A stretch of DNA of 6,657 nucleotides from GSA-30 sp036384435 (GTDB lineage Bacteria > Pseudomonadota > Gammaproteobacteria > Xanthomonadales > Rhodanobacteraceae), in NCBI RefSeq assembly GCF_036384435.1, contig NZ_DASVMI010000032.1:1-6657 (forward strand), given 5' to 3'. The notes under the pieces were generated by a model that did no database searches, was not told the origin of the DNA, and saw only the letters and a list, made by a program, of their open reading frames with translations. Positions within the stretch are counted from its first letter, which is position 1. Every line of letters starts with the position of its first letter. The position numbers and the translations under genes were made by a program. This document shows positions 1 through 6,214 of this stretch, one piece after another.

Positions 1-474
1 GCCGATGTACTAAAGCGGCTCGTCGAGGAGCGCGTGCCGATCCGCCAGTTGCGTGACGTATTTGAAGCGATTACCGATGCCGCCAGCCGCGAGAAAGACG
101 TGGTGCTTGTCGCCGAGTACGTACGCGTGGCTTTGCGCAGGCACCTGAGCTATCGCTACGCCGATGACGACCATGCCTTGCACGTGCTGGTCGCGCGCCC
201 GGAACTGGAAGAACACCTGCGCCGTTCGGTACATAACGGTCCGGCGGGTACGCAACTGGCAGTCGATCCAGATCTCGCTGCGCGACTGCTGACCCAGGTC
301 GGCGATTTCGCGCGCGGCGATCACGGTGGTCCCCTGGTGCTGCTTTGTTCGATGGATGTGCGTCGCCATTTGCGCAAGCTCACCGAGGCGGAATTCGCCG
401 ATATCCCGGTGCTCTCTTATCAGGAACTGGTGCCAGACCTGCGTCTGGTGCCAGTGGGACAGCTGGCCGCCTAG
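1..474 (+). CDS. sctV: Type III secretion export gate protein SctV, C-terminal end (5' truncated by window)
   Basis: The reading frame is open from base 1 and gives the last 157 residues before a TAG stop. They match the end of the cytoplasmic domain of the SctV/FlhA (FHIPEP) family: a VPIRQLRDVFEAI segment near the left edge, then a region of the type GGPLVLLCSMDVRRHLRKL, then the family ending IPVLSYQELVPDLRLVPVGQL. In the family this domain forms a nonameric cytoplasmic ring that receives substrate-chaperone complexes and hands them to the export gate in the inner membrane. The membrane-spanning N-terminal half lies outside the window. Neighbouring injectisome genes indicate SctV rather than flagellar FlhA. 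A GTG at 34 lies inside the conserved domain and is not a real start. The gene ends 57 bases before the preferred sctC start. Confidence 0.93.
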   Translation, partial: ADVLKRLVEERVPIRQLRDVFEAITDAASREKDVVLVAEYVRVALRRHLSYRYADDDHALHVLVARPELEEHLRRSVHNGPAGTQLAVDPDLAARLLTQVGDFARGDHGGPLVLLCSMDVRRHLRKLTEAEFADIPVLSYQELVPDLRLVPVGQLAA

Positions 475-515
475 CGGTCGGATCACGAGTCAATGCCATC
501 AAAGGCCATGGGAAC

Positions 516-522
516 AGAAGGA
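516..522 (+). promoter_or_regulatory. Ribosome binding site that decides the sctC start
   Basis: AGAAGGA ends nine bases before the ATG at 532. The ATG at 523 directly abuts it and is too close to use it. The ATGs at 493 and 508 lie upstream of it. This favours 532, which also gives the most ordinary signal peptide. The upstream ATGs cannot be excluded. Confidence 0.6.
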
Positions 523-531
523 ATGCGTCAG

Positions 532-2514
532 ATGAGAGAGCACGGGGGCAGGACAGAGCGAGTGGCTCGCTGGAAGCTGGGTGCGCGCTGGATGCTTGCA
601 GGAATGTTGCTGGTGACGGTTTCGGCGCACGCGATACCGATTCCGTTCAAGCGCGGCACGACCGAGACACAGACGGAGGGTAAGTCATTGCGTGAGTTCC
701 TGCCCGATTTCTTTCACGAGCAAGGCCTGGAGGTGGTTCTGAGCTCCCAGGTTGCGGCACGTGGCGGAAGCATCAACGGCAGCTTCAAGGGCTCCTACGC
801 ACAGATCTGGCGCAAGATCGCCGATACTAACGGGCTGTCGGCCTATTGGGACGGTTCGGCCGTTTACGTGTATCTGAACAACGAACGTATCACCGATTAC
901 ACGAGCATTCCGTTGGCCTCGGAACAGAAATTCATGGCCGCCATGGATAGCGTCAAATGGGCCGATGCCGCCACTGGCAACGTGTGGCGCATGGAACAGA
1001 GCAGCGGCCTGGTCACCATCACCGGCACCCGACGTTTTGCCGAGCAGGTCAAGCAAATGGCCCAGACCATCGTTGGCTTGGGCCAGAACGTCAACACGCA
1101 ATTCAAGTTCTACCCGCTCAAGTATGCCTGGGCGTCGGACACCACGATGACTGTCGGCGGGCGTCAGGTGACGATCGCTGGCGTGGCCAGCGTATTGCGC
1201 GACCTGGTGGGTGAGGTGGATTCGGGCCAGTTCGCCGGAGCGCGCGAACGTATCCTGCCATCGCGCCAGCAAAGCCTTCGCGGCCAGGGCCTTGCGTCCG
1301 TGGGGCAGCAGCCCCCGCCGCCGCTTGGCAACTACACCGCGCCGTTGCAACAGGAGGGCGATGACGGCTTGTCGCCGCCGACTGCGCAGCTCGCGCCAGG
1401 CGGCCAGGGCGGCAATGGGGTAGAAACGATCCAGGGCGCCGGCGATACCCGCATCGTCGCCGACAGCTTCCGCAACGCGATCATCGTGCGCGACACGCCT
1501 GATCGCATGCCGATGTACGACAGCCTGATCCGCCAGCTCGACGTGCAGCCGCAGATGGTGGAGATCGAAGCCACCATCATCGACGTGGACAAGCAGAAGG
1601 TACGCCAGCTCGGCATCAACTGGCTGTATCACAACCGTGGTACTACCGTGGGCTTCCAGAGTGGCAATGCGAACGTCGCCGACGCCCTGAGCAACCAGGC
1701 GCTGATGCTTGCCGCGCTTGGCGCGCGCGACACGAGTGCGTTGCCGAACATTTTTGCCAACGGCCTGCAGATCGGCGCCATCCTCGGCAATCCGGCGCAT
1801 TTCGTCGCCAGCATCGACGCGCTCGAGGATGACGGAGTTACCCACGTGATCACACGCCCACAGGTGATTACTGTCAATGATGCCGAAGCGGTCATCCAGA
1901 GCAACCAGACGGTCTATGTGCCGGTGGCCGGTGCATACAATTCTGACCTCTACAACGTAGTGGCCGGCACCACATTGCGTGTGACGCCACACGTCGTGGA
2001 TGAAAACGGCGAGCTGCATATTCGCATGCAGGTGAATATCGAAGACGGCAACATCACTTTCACCGCGAAAGATTCACAGAAGATCAGCTACCCCATCGTC
2101 AATCAGAATGCCGTCAATACCACGGCCATCATCCGCGACGGTCAGGGCTTGCTGCTGGGAGGCCTGATTCAGGATCAGGGGTCCAATATGGAGCACAAGA
2201 TTCCGGTGCTGGGAGATATCCCCTTGCTGGGCTACCTGTTCAAATCCGTGCAGAAGCAGCGCCAGCACACCGAGCGGCTGTTCCTGATCACGCCGCGTCT
2301 GGTGGCCATGAATCACATCACCGGGCAGCAATCGCCTACGGCTTCCGGCGTCAGCGTGGAATCGCAGCAACAGCTCGATCGCCAGGAAGCCAGTCGCAAT
2401 GCCTGGTGGAACTACAAGGGCGACAAGGTAACCCAGCCGACGCCCTCGCCTGATCCGCTGCCGGCACAACCGCCCGTCGCCATGCCTTCTCCGCCCGTGC
2501 CGAGTCGCCATTGA
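532..2514 (+). CDS. sctC: Type III secretion outer-membrane secretin SctC
   Basis: The 660-residue product forms the outer-membrane ring and gated channel of the injectisome. The preferred ATG at 532 has AGAAGGA nine bases upstream and gives a normal Sec signal peptide: an Arg-rich start, a hydrophobic core of the type WMLAGMLLVTV and cleavage after AHA at about residue 34. In-frame ATGs at 493, 508 and 523 have poorer or badly spaced ribosome sites and would lengthen the n-region by up to 13 residues. Domains in order: N0 about 51-115, N1 about 151-182, N3 about 189-347 split by a Gln/Pro/Gly-rich insertion at about 228-304, then the secretin barrel about 357-592. The barrel carries the signature IPVLGDIPLLGYLF and ends at RLFLITPRLV. 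The last 68 residues are polar and then proline-rich, where a pilotin-binding segment is found in relatives. The stop overlaps the sctD start as TGATG. Confidence 0.96.
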   Translation: MREHGGRTERVARWKLGARWMLAGMLLVTVSAHAIPIPFKRGTTETQTEGKSLREFLPDFFHEQGLEVVLSSQVAARGGSINGSFKGSYAQIWRKIADTNGLSAYWDGSAVYVYLNNERITDYTSIPLASEQKFMAAMDSVKWADAATGNVWRMEQSSGLVTITGTRRFAEQVKQMAQTIVGLGQNVNTQFKFYPLKYAWASDTTMTVGGRQVTIAGVASVLRDLVGEVDSGQFAGARERILPSRQQSLRGQGLASVGQQPPPPLGNYTAPLQQEGDDGLSPPTAQLAPGGQGGNGVETIQGAGDTRIVADSFRNAIIVRDTPDRMPMYDSLIRQLDVQPQMVEIEATIIDVDKQKVRQLGINWLYHNRGTTVGFQSGNANVADALSNQALMLAALGARDTSALPNIFANGLQIGAILGNPAHFVASIDALEDDGVTHVITRPQVITVNDAEAVIQSNQTVYVPVAGAYNSDLYNVVAGTTLRVTPHVVDENGELHIRMQVNIEDGNITFTAKDSQKISYPIVNQNAVNTTAIIRDGQGLLLGGLIQDQGSNMEHKIPVLGDIPLLGYLFKSVQKQRQHTERLFLITPRLVAMNHITGQQSPTASGVSVESQQQLDRQEASRNAWWNYKGDKVTQPTPSPDPLPAQPPVAMPSPPVPSRH

Positions 2515-3812
2515 TGAGCAGCGTACGCGCCAGCAGTCCACGTCACCCGGAGCGGTCGCCCCGGGTGCAGTTGCGCTTGCGCGTATTCAGTGGCGTGCAT
2601 TCAGGCGCAGAATTTCGCATGCCCGAGCGCGGCATCCTGATGATCGGCCAGGCCGACGACTGCGATCTGATTCTCGGTGACGAGGGCATTGCGGGGCATC
2701 ACTGCGTGCTGACCGTCATTGGCGACCAGGTATTGCTGCGAGCGCTGGAAGGCACGGTGGCAACCGATGACCGGCAGCTGGCGCCGGGTGACAGCATGAC
2801 CCTGGAGCATTTTGCAGTGGTTCGCATGGGGGAGGTGCGCTTTGCCGTGGGTTCGCACTGGAGCGAGCGCTGGCAAAACCTGGCCGATGCCACGGAAGCT
2901 GGATTGCCCATGCTCACCGATCGGCAGCTCGATCGGCGACGCCTGCTTGTGCTCGGTTCGGCTGGCCTGCTCTTGTTGGTTGCGGTGCTGGTGTTGCTCG
3001 GCAGCTGGCGCGTGACCCACTCCGACGCGCCTGCGCCGCTGGATACGGCCCAACAGCTGCAGCAGGCACAGGCGATCGTGCGCAAGCTTTCGCTGCCGCA
3101 CGTGGCTGTCGGTACCGATGACAGTGGTCGCCTGACCGTGCGCGGCGTTGTCGGCAATGCGACCCAGTTGCCACAGTTACGCCAGCAACTGGCGGCGGCG
3201 AATCTATCGGCCGAGGTGGCTGTCCGCGACTGGCCAAGTGTGGCCAAGCAGGTCACCGAGATCTTTGCCATGCACGGCTATACGGTGGACACCACCTTGC
3301 TCGACCAGAACCAGGTGCAGGTCAGCGGCCATTTCGGTAGTGCCGACAACGTCGAGAAGGTCAAGCGCGATGTCTACGGCTCAGCCGACATGCAGAGCCT
3401 CAACAGCGATGCGGCGCTGAGCGTGTCCATGCGCAACTTCGACGAAAAGCCGGCCGAGGCACCCAAGCCCGATCCAGGCAAGCGCATCAAGCACGTATTT
3501 CGCGGCAACGATGAGTACCTGGTGACCCAGGATGAATCGCGTTACTACCCGGATCAGATGCTTCCACAAGGAGGCGTGTTCCTGCATGTGACCAACAGCG
3601 ACGAGATCCTGGTGCGCACGCCGGACAACCACTACGCCGAACTTGATCGCGAAGACGGCTACACAGCGTTGCATCCGGTGACTGAGGACGCAGTGGCGAG
3701 CCTGATCAATCCCGCGCCGGCGGCATCGAGCGCGGAGGGTGACGGTGACGCCGATACCAATCAGATCGATAACGATGCCGCACCGGTGGCAAGAACGCAT
3801 CGCCGGCATTAA
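2514..3812 (+). CDS. sctD: Type III secretion inner-membrane outer-ring protein SctD
   Basis: The 432-residue product has the SctD layout. A cytoplasmic forkhead-associated (FHA)-like domain spans about residues 19-114. One strongly hydrophobic membrane helix follows at about 143-166 (core LLVLGSAGLLLLVAVLVLLG). A periplasmic part holds two ring-building/BON-like modules at about 185-238 and 241-307. A further conserved block lies at about 322-388, and the protein ends in an acidic Ala/Asp-rich, then His/Arg-rich, tail. SctD builds the larger inner-membrane ring around SctJ, contacts the secretin in the periplasm and holds the SctK pods in the cytoplasm. The FHA core reads IGQADDCDLIL then IAGHHCVL, so the usual phosphothreonine-binding Arg and Ser are absent. 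The ATG overlaps the sctC stop by one base with no good ribosome site, so translation probably depends on sctC. An in-frame TTG at 2511 is a less likely start. Confidence 0.93.
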   Translation: MSSVRASSPRHPERSPRVQLRLRVFSGVHSGAEFRMPERGILMIGQADDCDLILGDEGIAGHHCVLTVIGDQVLLRALEGTVATDDRQLAPGDSMTLEHFAVVRMGEVRFAVGSHWSERWQNLADATEAGLPMLTDRQLDRRRLLVLGSAGLLLLVAVLVLLGSWRVTHSDAPAPLDTAQQLQQAQAIVRKLSLPHVAVGTDDSGRLTVRGVVGNATQLPQLRQQLAAANLSAEVAVRDWPSVAKQVTEIFAMHGYTVDTTLLDQNQVQVSGHFGSADNVEKVKRDVYGSADMQSLNSDAALSVSMRNFDEKPAEAPKPDPGKRIKHVFRGNDEYLVTQDESRYYPDQMLPQGGVFLHVTNSDEILVRTPDNHYAELDREDGYTALHPVTEDAVASLINPAPAASSAEGDGDADTNQIDNDAAPVARTHRRH

Positions 3813-3859
3813 TCAGCAAGTATCAGGTGCCGGGCGGATGCTTCCGCGCGACGCCAAGG

Positions 3860-3879
3860 CGGGCCGGTTCGCCGGTCCG
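3860..3879 (+). promoter_or_regulatory. Stable RNA stem-loop with TTCG tetraloop upstream of the needle gene
   Basis: In the 115-base gap between sctD and sctF, bases 3860-3867 (CGGGCCGG) pair with 3872-3879 (CCGGTCCG) in an 8-bp stem with one G-U pair, closed by TTCG. No T-run follows, so it is not a classical intrinsic terminator. It may act as an mRNA stability or processing element marking the start of the needle-rod segment. The pairing is seen directly; the role is inferred. Confidence 0.5.
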
Positions 3880-3884
3880 GTTCA

Positions 3885-3905
3885 CGGGACAGCCATACCG
3901 TCCCG
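3885..3905 (+). promoter_or_regulatory. Second stem-loop upstream of the needle gene
   Basis: CGGGAC at 3885-3890 and GTCCCG at 3900-3905 form a perfect 6-bp stem around a nine-base loop. It lies five bases after the first hairpin and ten bases before the sctF ribosome site. There is no T-run. It could be part of the same leader structure; a role is not established. Confidence 0.4.
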
Positions 3906-3915
3906 ACACCGAAGC

Positions 3916-3923
3916 AGGAGAAG
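3916..3923 (+). promoter_or_regulatory. Ribosome binding site of the needle gene
   Basis: AGGAGAAG, with AGGAG at 3916-3920, precedes the ATG at 3928 by seven bases. It is a strong site and sets the start of the small secreted protein at 3928, although the frame is open further upstream into sctD. Confidence 0.75.
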
Positions 3924-3927
3924 GCAC

Positions 3928-4290
3928 ATGAGCAACACCATCAACAACAACAGCAGTGCGCAGTTCAATAGCCTCATCTCGGACGCGGCGGCCACCGCCG
4001 GCAACCAGACGGTCAGCTCAGACCAATCCAAGAGCTGGTTTGAGGCCTTGGCCAAAGCCTGGGGCAGTGCGCTCGACCAGCAGGCATCGAAGGTGACGGC
4101 ACTGTCCGACCAGGTCAGCAACGGGTCTTCTGGCGGCGGTAACGGACAGGCCGGTGCCGGTTCGGATAACCCTTCCGTGCTGACGCAACTCACCGCCGAA
4201 AGCCTGAAGATGCAGTTCCTGTCGACCAGCGCGTCCACGTCAAATAACGCCGTGGGTCAGGCACTCGACAACCTGGGTCGCAAGCAGTAA
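3928..4290 (+). CDS. sctF: Probable type III secretion needle subunit SctF (long, Gly-rich turn)
   Basis: The product is a 120-residue protein with no signal peptide, no cysteine and a Ser/Asn/Thr-rich start, as expected of a type III substrate. A predicted helix at about 34-64 contains two Trp (W37, W45). A Gly/Ser-rich turn follows at about 66-79, then DNP at 80-82 and a second predicted helix running to the end. Recalled from memory, Yersinia YscF also has a DNP turn followed by 38 residues to its C-terminus; here 38 residues also follow, sharing Leu at the third and sixth positions and Lys near the end. The place between sctD and sctI is that of the needle gene in ysc-type operons. SctF polymerises into the hollow extracellular needle. 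It is longer than the usual 70-90 residues, because of the N-terminal extension and the glycine-rich turn. Alternatives are an EspA-like filament protein or an unrelated small secreted protein. Confidence 0.6.
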   Translation: MSNTINNNSSAQFNSLISDAAATAGNQTVSSDQSKSWFEALAKAWGSALDQQASKVTALSDQVSNGSSGGGNGQAGAGSDNPSVLTQLTAESLKMQFLSTSASTSNNAVGQALDNLGRKQ

Positions 4291-4298
4291 GCGCACGT

Positions 4299-4316
4299 CA
4301 TCACGAGGAGGTGATG
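4299..4316 (+). promoter_or_regulatory. Hairpin carrying the sctI Shine-Dalgarno sequence in its loop and stem
   Basis: CATCAC at 4299-4304 pairs perfectly with GTGATG at 4311-4316 around the hexaloop GAGGAG. The ribosome site AGGAGGTGAT (4306-4315) is ten bases perfectly complementary to the standard 16S rRNA 3' end. Its core is exposed in the loop while its 3' part is in the stem. The ATG at 4319 follows three bases after the stem. A GGA in a hexaloop closed by a C-G pair is the shape bound by CsrA/RsmA repressors, so translational control of sctI is plausible but inferred. Confidence 0.55.
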
Positions 4317-4318
4317 CC

Positions 4319-4726
4319 ATGAATGTGACACCGACCCAGATGGTCAATGTCGGCAACTTCGCACCGACCACAGACGCCACGGCGACCGCGCCTGCCCATG
4401 CCGATGACGTGGCAAAGTTTCGCCAGGCCTTCGCTGATGCCGCGCCGCAGAATGCGGAGCAGGCCAGCCAGGTCAAGCCTGTCTCGGATGAGTTGTCGCC
4501 TAGCTTCAAGGCGGTGCTCAGTCAGTTCGACTCGCTCAACGGCCATGCCACGAAGCTGGGCAAGATCGCCGACGCGATGCGTACCAGCGGCCGCGATCTC
4601 AGCCCGAGCCAGATCATCGATATGACGATGCGCTGCCAGGAGCTGGTGTTCCATGCCGAGCTGACCTCGAACGTCGCCAATCGCAGTTCCGATGGCGTAC
4701 AGCAGTTGTTCCGCCAGCAGTCGTAA
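4319..4726 (+). CDS. sctI: Type III secretion inner rod protein SctI
   Basis: The 135-residue product has the SctI (YscI/HrpB2) pattern: a variable, low-complexity Ala/Thr/Asp-rich N-terminal part and a conserved C-terminal helix block at about 93-135. This block contains LSPSQIIDMTMRCQELVFHAE and ends in GVQQLFRQQ. The block is the family's hallmark; it polymerises inside the periplasmic part of the needle complex and anchors the needle to the export gate. There is no signal peptide, since the protein is exported by the system itself. One cysteine (C106) lies in the conserved helix. The start at 4319 is set by an unusually complete ribosome site ending a few bases upstream. The gene begins 28 bases after the needle candidate, and the sctJ ribosome site overlaps its stop codon. 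Confidence 0.88.
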   Translation: MNVTPTQMVNVGNFAPTTDATATAPAHADDVAKFRQAFADAAPQNAEQASQVKPVSDELSPSFKAVLSQFDSLNGHATKLGKIADAMRTSGRDLSPSQIIDMTMRCQELVFHAELTSNVANRSSDGVQQLFRQQS

Positions 4727-4736
4727 GAGGCCGGTC

Positions 4737-5528
4737 ATGCGCAAGACGATGAATGGCAGGTGGTGGCGGCTCGCGGTCCTGGCCCTGGTGCTGGGACTGC
4801 TCGCCGGCTGCTCGCGCGAAGTGCTCTATACCAAGCTCGACGAGCAGCAGGCCAATGAGGTGGTCGCGGCGTTGCTCAACAACGGCATCGATGCGGACAA
4901 GCGTCCGGCCGAGCGCGGCGAAGGCTGGCAGGTGGTGCTTGATCGCCAGGACATGCCTGCGGCCATGGCGACGCTGCGCGAAGCGGGTCTGCCGCACCAG
5001 AGCGTGGATAACGTCGGCCAGATCTTCAAGAAGGACGGCCTGGTGTCGTCGCCGATGGAAGACAAGCAACGTTTCATCTATGCGCGCCAGCAACTGCTCG
5101 GTAATACGTTGCGTCAGTTGAGCGGCGTAGTCGATGCGTATGTCTATTTGTCGATTCCCGACAAGAGCCCCATCGATGACAAGCCACCCAGCGGGTCGGC
5201 CTCGGTGGTCATCATTTCGCGGCCGAACTCGGGGATCGAAAGCCGGGCATCGGATATCAAGGCCGCCGTAATGAATGGCACCGACGGATTAACTGATCCG
5301 ACCAGAGTAACGGTGCAATTCTTCCAGCGCGCCCCGGCCGATGTACCGGCCAATGTCCACGTGCGCAGTGGTGTACTGGCCAGTGGTTTGCGTGGTGATG
5401 CCACCTCGCTACTGATGATAGGCCTCGCCGCGCTCGCCGCCGTGCTTGCCGGCTTCGTGCTGTGGCGCAACCGTCACGCCTTGGTGCGGTCGCAACCGCG
5501 TCCGCTGGCTCGACGTGAGATGCCGTGA
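4737..5528 (+). CDS. sctJ: Type III secretion inner-ring lipoprotein SctJ
   Basis: The 263-residue product has a lipoprotein signal: a basic start with WWR, a hydrophobic run and the lipobox LLAGC with the lipidated cysteine at residue 25. The mature start, SREVLYTKLDEQQANEVVAAL, is typical of the YscJ/HrcJ/FliF family. Ring-building modules lie at about 33-85 and 108-190. The second begins after EDKQRFIYARQQLLGNTL and contains GVVDAYVYLSIPDKSP. A C-terminal membrane helix lies at about 224-242, followed by a short basic cytoplasmic tail. SctJ forms the smaller of the two inner-membrane rings, inside SctD and around the export gate. The start at 4737 has AGAGG (4726-4730) six bases upstream; an in-frame ATG at 4692 lies inside sctI and would bury the signal. 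The stop overlaps the sctK start as TGATG. Confidence 0.96.
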   Translation: MRKTMNGRWWRLAVLALVLGLLAGCSREVLYTKLDEQQANEVVAALLNNGIDADKRPAERGEGWQVVLDRQDMPAAMATLREAGLPHQSVDNVGQIFKKDGLVSSPMEDKQRFIYARQQLLGNTLRQLSGVVDAYVYLSIPDKSPIDDKPPSGSASVVIISRPNSGIESRASDIKAAVMNGTDGLTDPTRVTVQFFQRAPADVPANVHVRSGVLASGLRGDATSLLMIGLAALAAVLAGFVLWRNRHALVRSQPRPLARREMP

Positions 5529-6214
5529 TGCAGCCTGATCGCACGACGCGTCGCCACCATGCGCAAGCTCTGCTCGAAGGGCTGCATCCACGCTATTACG
5601 GCGAATGGTCCGCAGACCTGGCCGAACGTGCCATGCAAAGCCCGATCGGTCGCAGGCAGTTGGCGCGGGCCGCGCTCAAGCGAGTGCCATCGCTATGGAC
5701 CCCCGATCAAGAGCGCTGGCAGGCATGGTTGGCGCAGGAGCCGTGGCTGGCCTGGCCACAGGCGCGCGTCGAGGCTTTTGCGCGTGAACTGGGCGTACTC
5801 TCGCTCGGGCCGGCCCTGCGCTTGGCGGTCGAGCGCGAGGTCGTGCTGTTCCTGCGCCAGTGCCTGGGCGTCGATGCGTTGCGCCAGGCGCAGGCGCACG
5901 ATCCGTGGAAAGGCAAGCCACCGGAAGCGATACGGCACATGGGGCAGGCTGTGCTGCAACGCGGTGGTCGTGACGTCGAAGCCCTGGATGCCAGTGTCCT
6001 GTCCCGTGGCATCGTCGAGTTTCTCGCCCATGCGGAGCGTTCCGGGCCGGTTCTCGCCGCGCGCCTGTCATGCGCGTTCGCCAGCGTGCCGCCAGGACCG
6101 TGCACGAAGGAGTCGTGGCTTCCCACGGGCACCGTGGCTGCCTTGTTGCAAGAGCGCGCAGCACACGACATGGCCATGCAGATGGCCGAGGTCACCCAGG
6201 AGATCGACCCATGA
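5528..6214 (+). CDS. sctK: Type III secretion sorting-platform adaptor SctK (YscK/HrpB4-like)
   Basis: The 228-residue soluble protein is rich in Trp, Arg, Leu and Ala, with neither a signal peptide nor a membrane helix. It resembles the poorly conserved SctK (YscK/HrpB4) family in length, helical content and the block FARELGVLSLGPALRLAVER at about 84-103. Its position between sctJ and sctL is the family's usual place. SctK links the cytoplasmic domain of SctD to the SctQ pods of the sorting platform. The ATG at 5528 shares one base with the sctJ stop; a GTG at 5525 would also work and would give a four-base overlap. The upstream ribosome site is weak, which points to translational coupling with sctJ. 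Assignment rests more on synteny than on motifs. Two cysteines (C182, C192) lie near the C-terminal end. Confidence 0.82.
   Translation: MQPDRTTRRHHAQALLEGLHPRYYGEWSADLAERAMQSPIGRRQLARAALKRVPSLWTPDQERWQAWLAQEPWLAWPQARVEAFARELGVLSLGPALRLAVEREVVLFLRQCLGVDALRQAQAHDPWKGKPPEAIRHMGQAVLQRGGRDVEALDASVLSRGIVEFLAHAERSGPVLAARLSCAFASVPPGPCTKESWLPTGTVAALLQERAAHDMAMQMAEVTQEIDP
6198..6202 (+). promoter_or_regulatory. Ribosome binding site of sctL
   Basis: AGGAG, inside the 3' end of sctK, precedes the ATG at 6211 by eight bases. Together with the ATGA overlap it supports this start over the in-frame ATG at 6220. Confidence 0.65.

Noticed and set aside
685..2019. A 444-codon open frame on the minus strand inside sctC
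   Set aside because: It lies wholly antisense to a well-conserved secretin gene. Its translation is rich in His/Arg/Val, without recognisable domains, as is usual opposite high-GC genes.
3868..3872. Plant-inducible promoter (PIP) box upstream of the needle gene
   Set aside because: One TTCGC half-site is present, but there is no second TTCG fifteen bases downstream, and none in the gap before sctC.
3860..3905. Intrinsic terminator between sctD and sctF
   Set aside because: The stems are GC-rich but no T-run follows either one, so factor-independent termination is not supported.
3739..3927. N-terminal extension of the needle candidate starting inside sctD
   Set aside because: The extension would overlap the sctD end by 74 bases and is Arg/Pro-rich, unlike a needle. 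A strong ribosome site points to the ATG at 3928.
4692..4736. Upstream start for sctJ inside sctI
   Set aside because: It would place 15 extra residues before the lipoprotein signal. The ATG at 4737 has its own ribosome site and a normal signal length.
5285..5300. Small inverted repeat CGGAT-N6-ATCCG inside sctJ, containing a TTA codon
   Set aside because: A five-base stem within a conserved coding region is expected by chance, and a single rare codon is not a signal.
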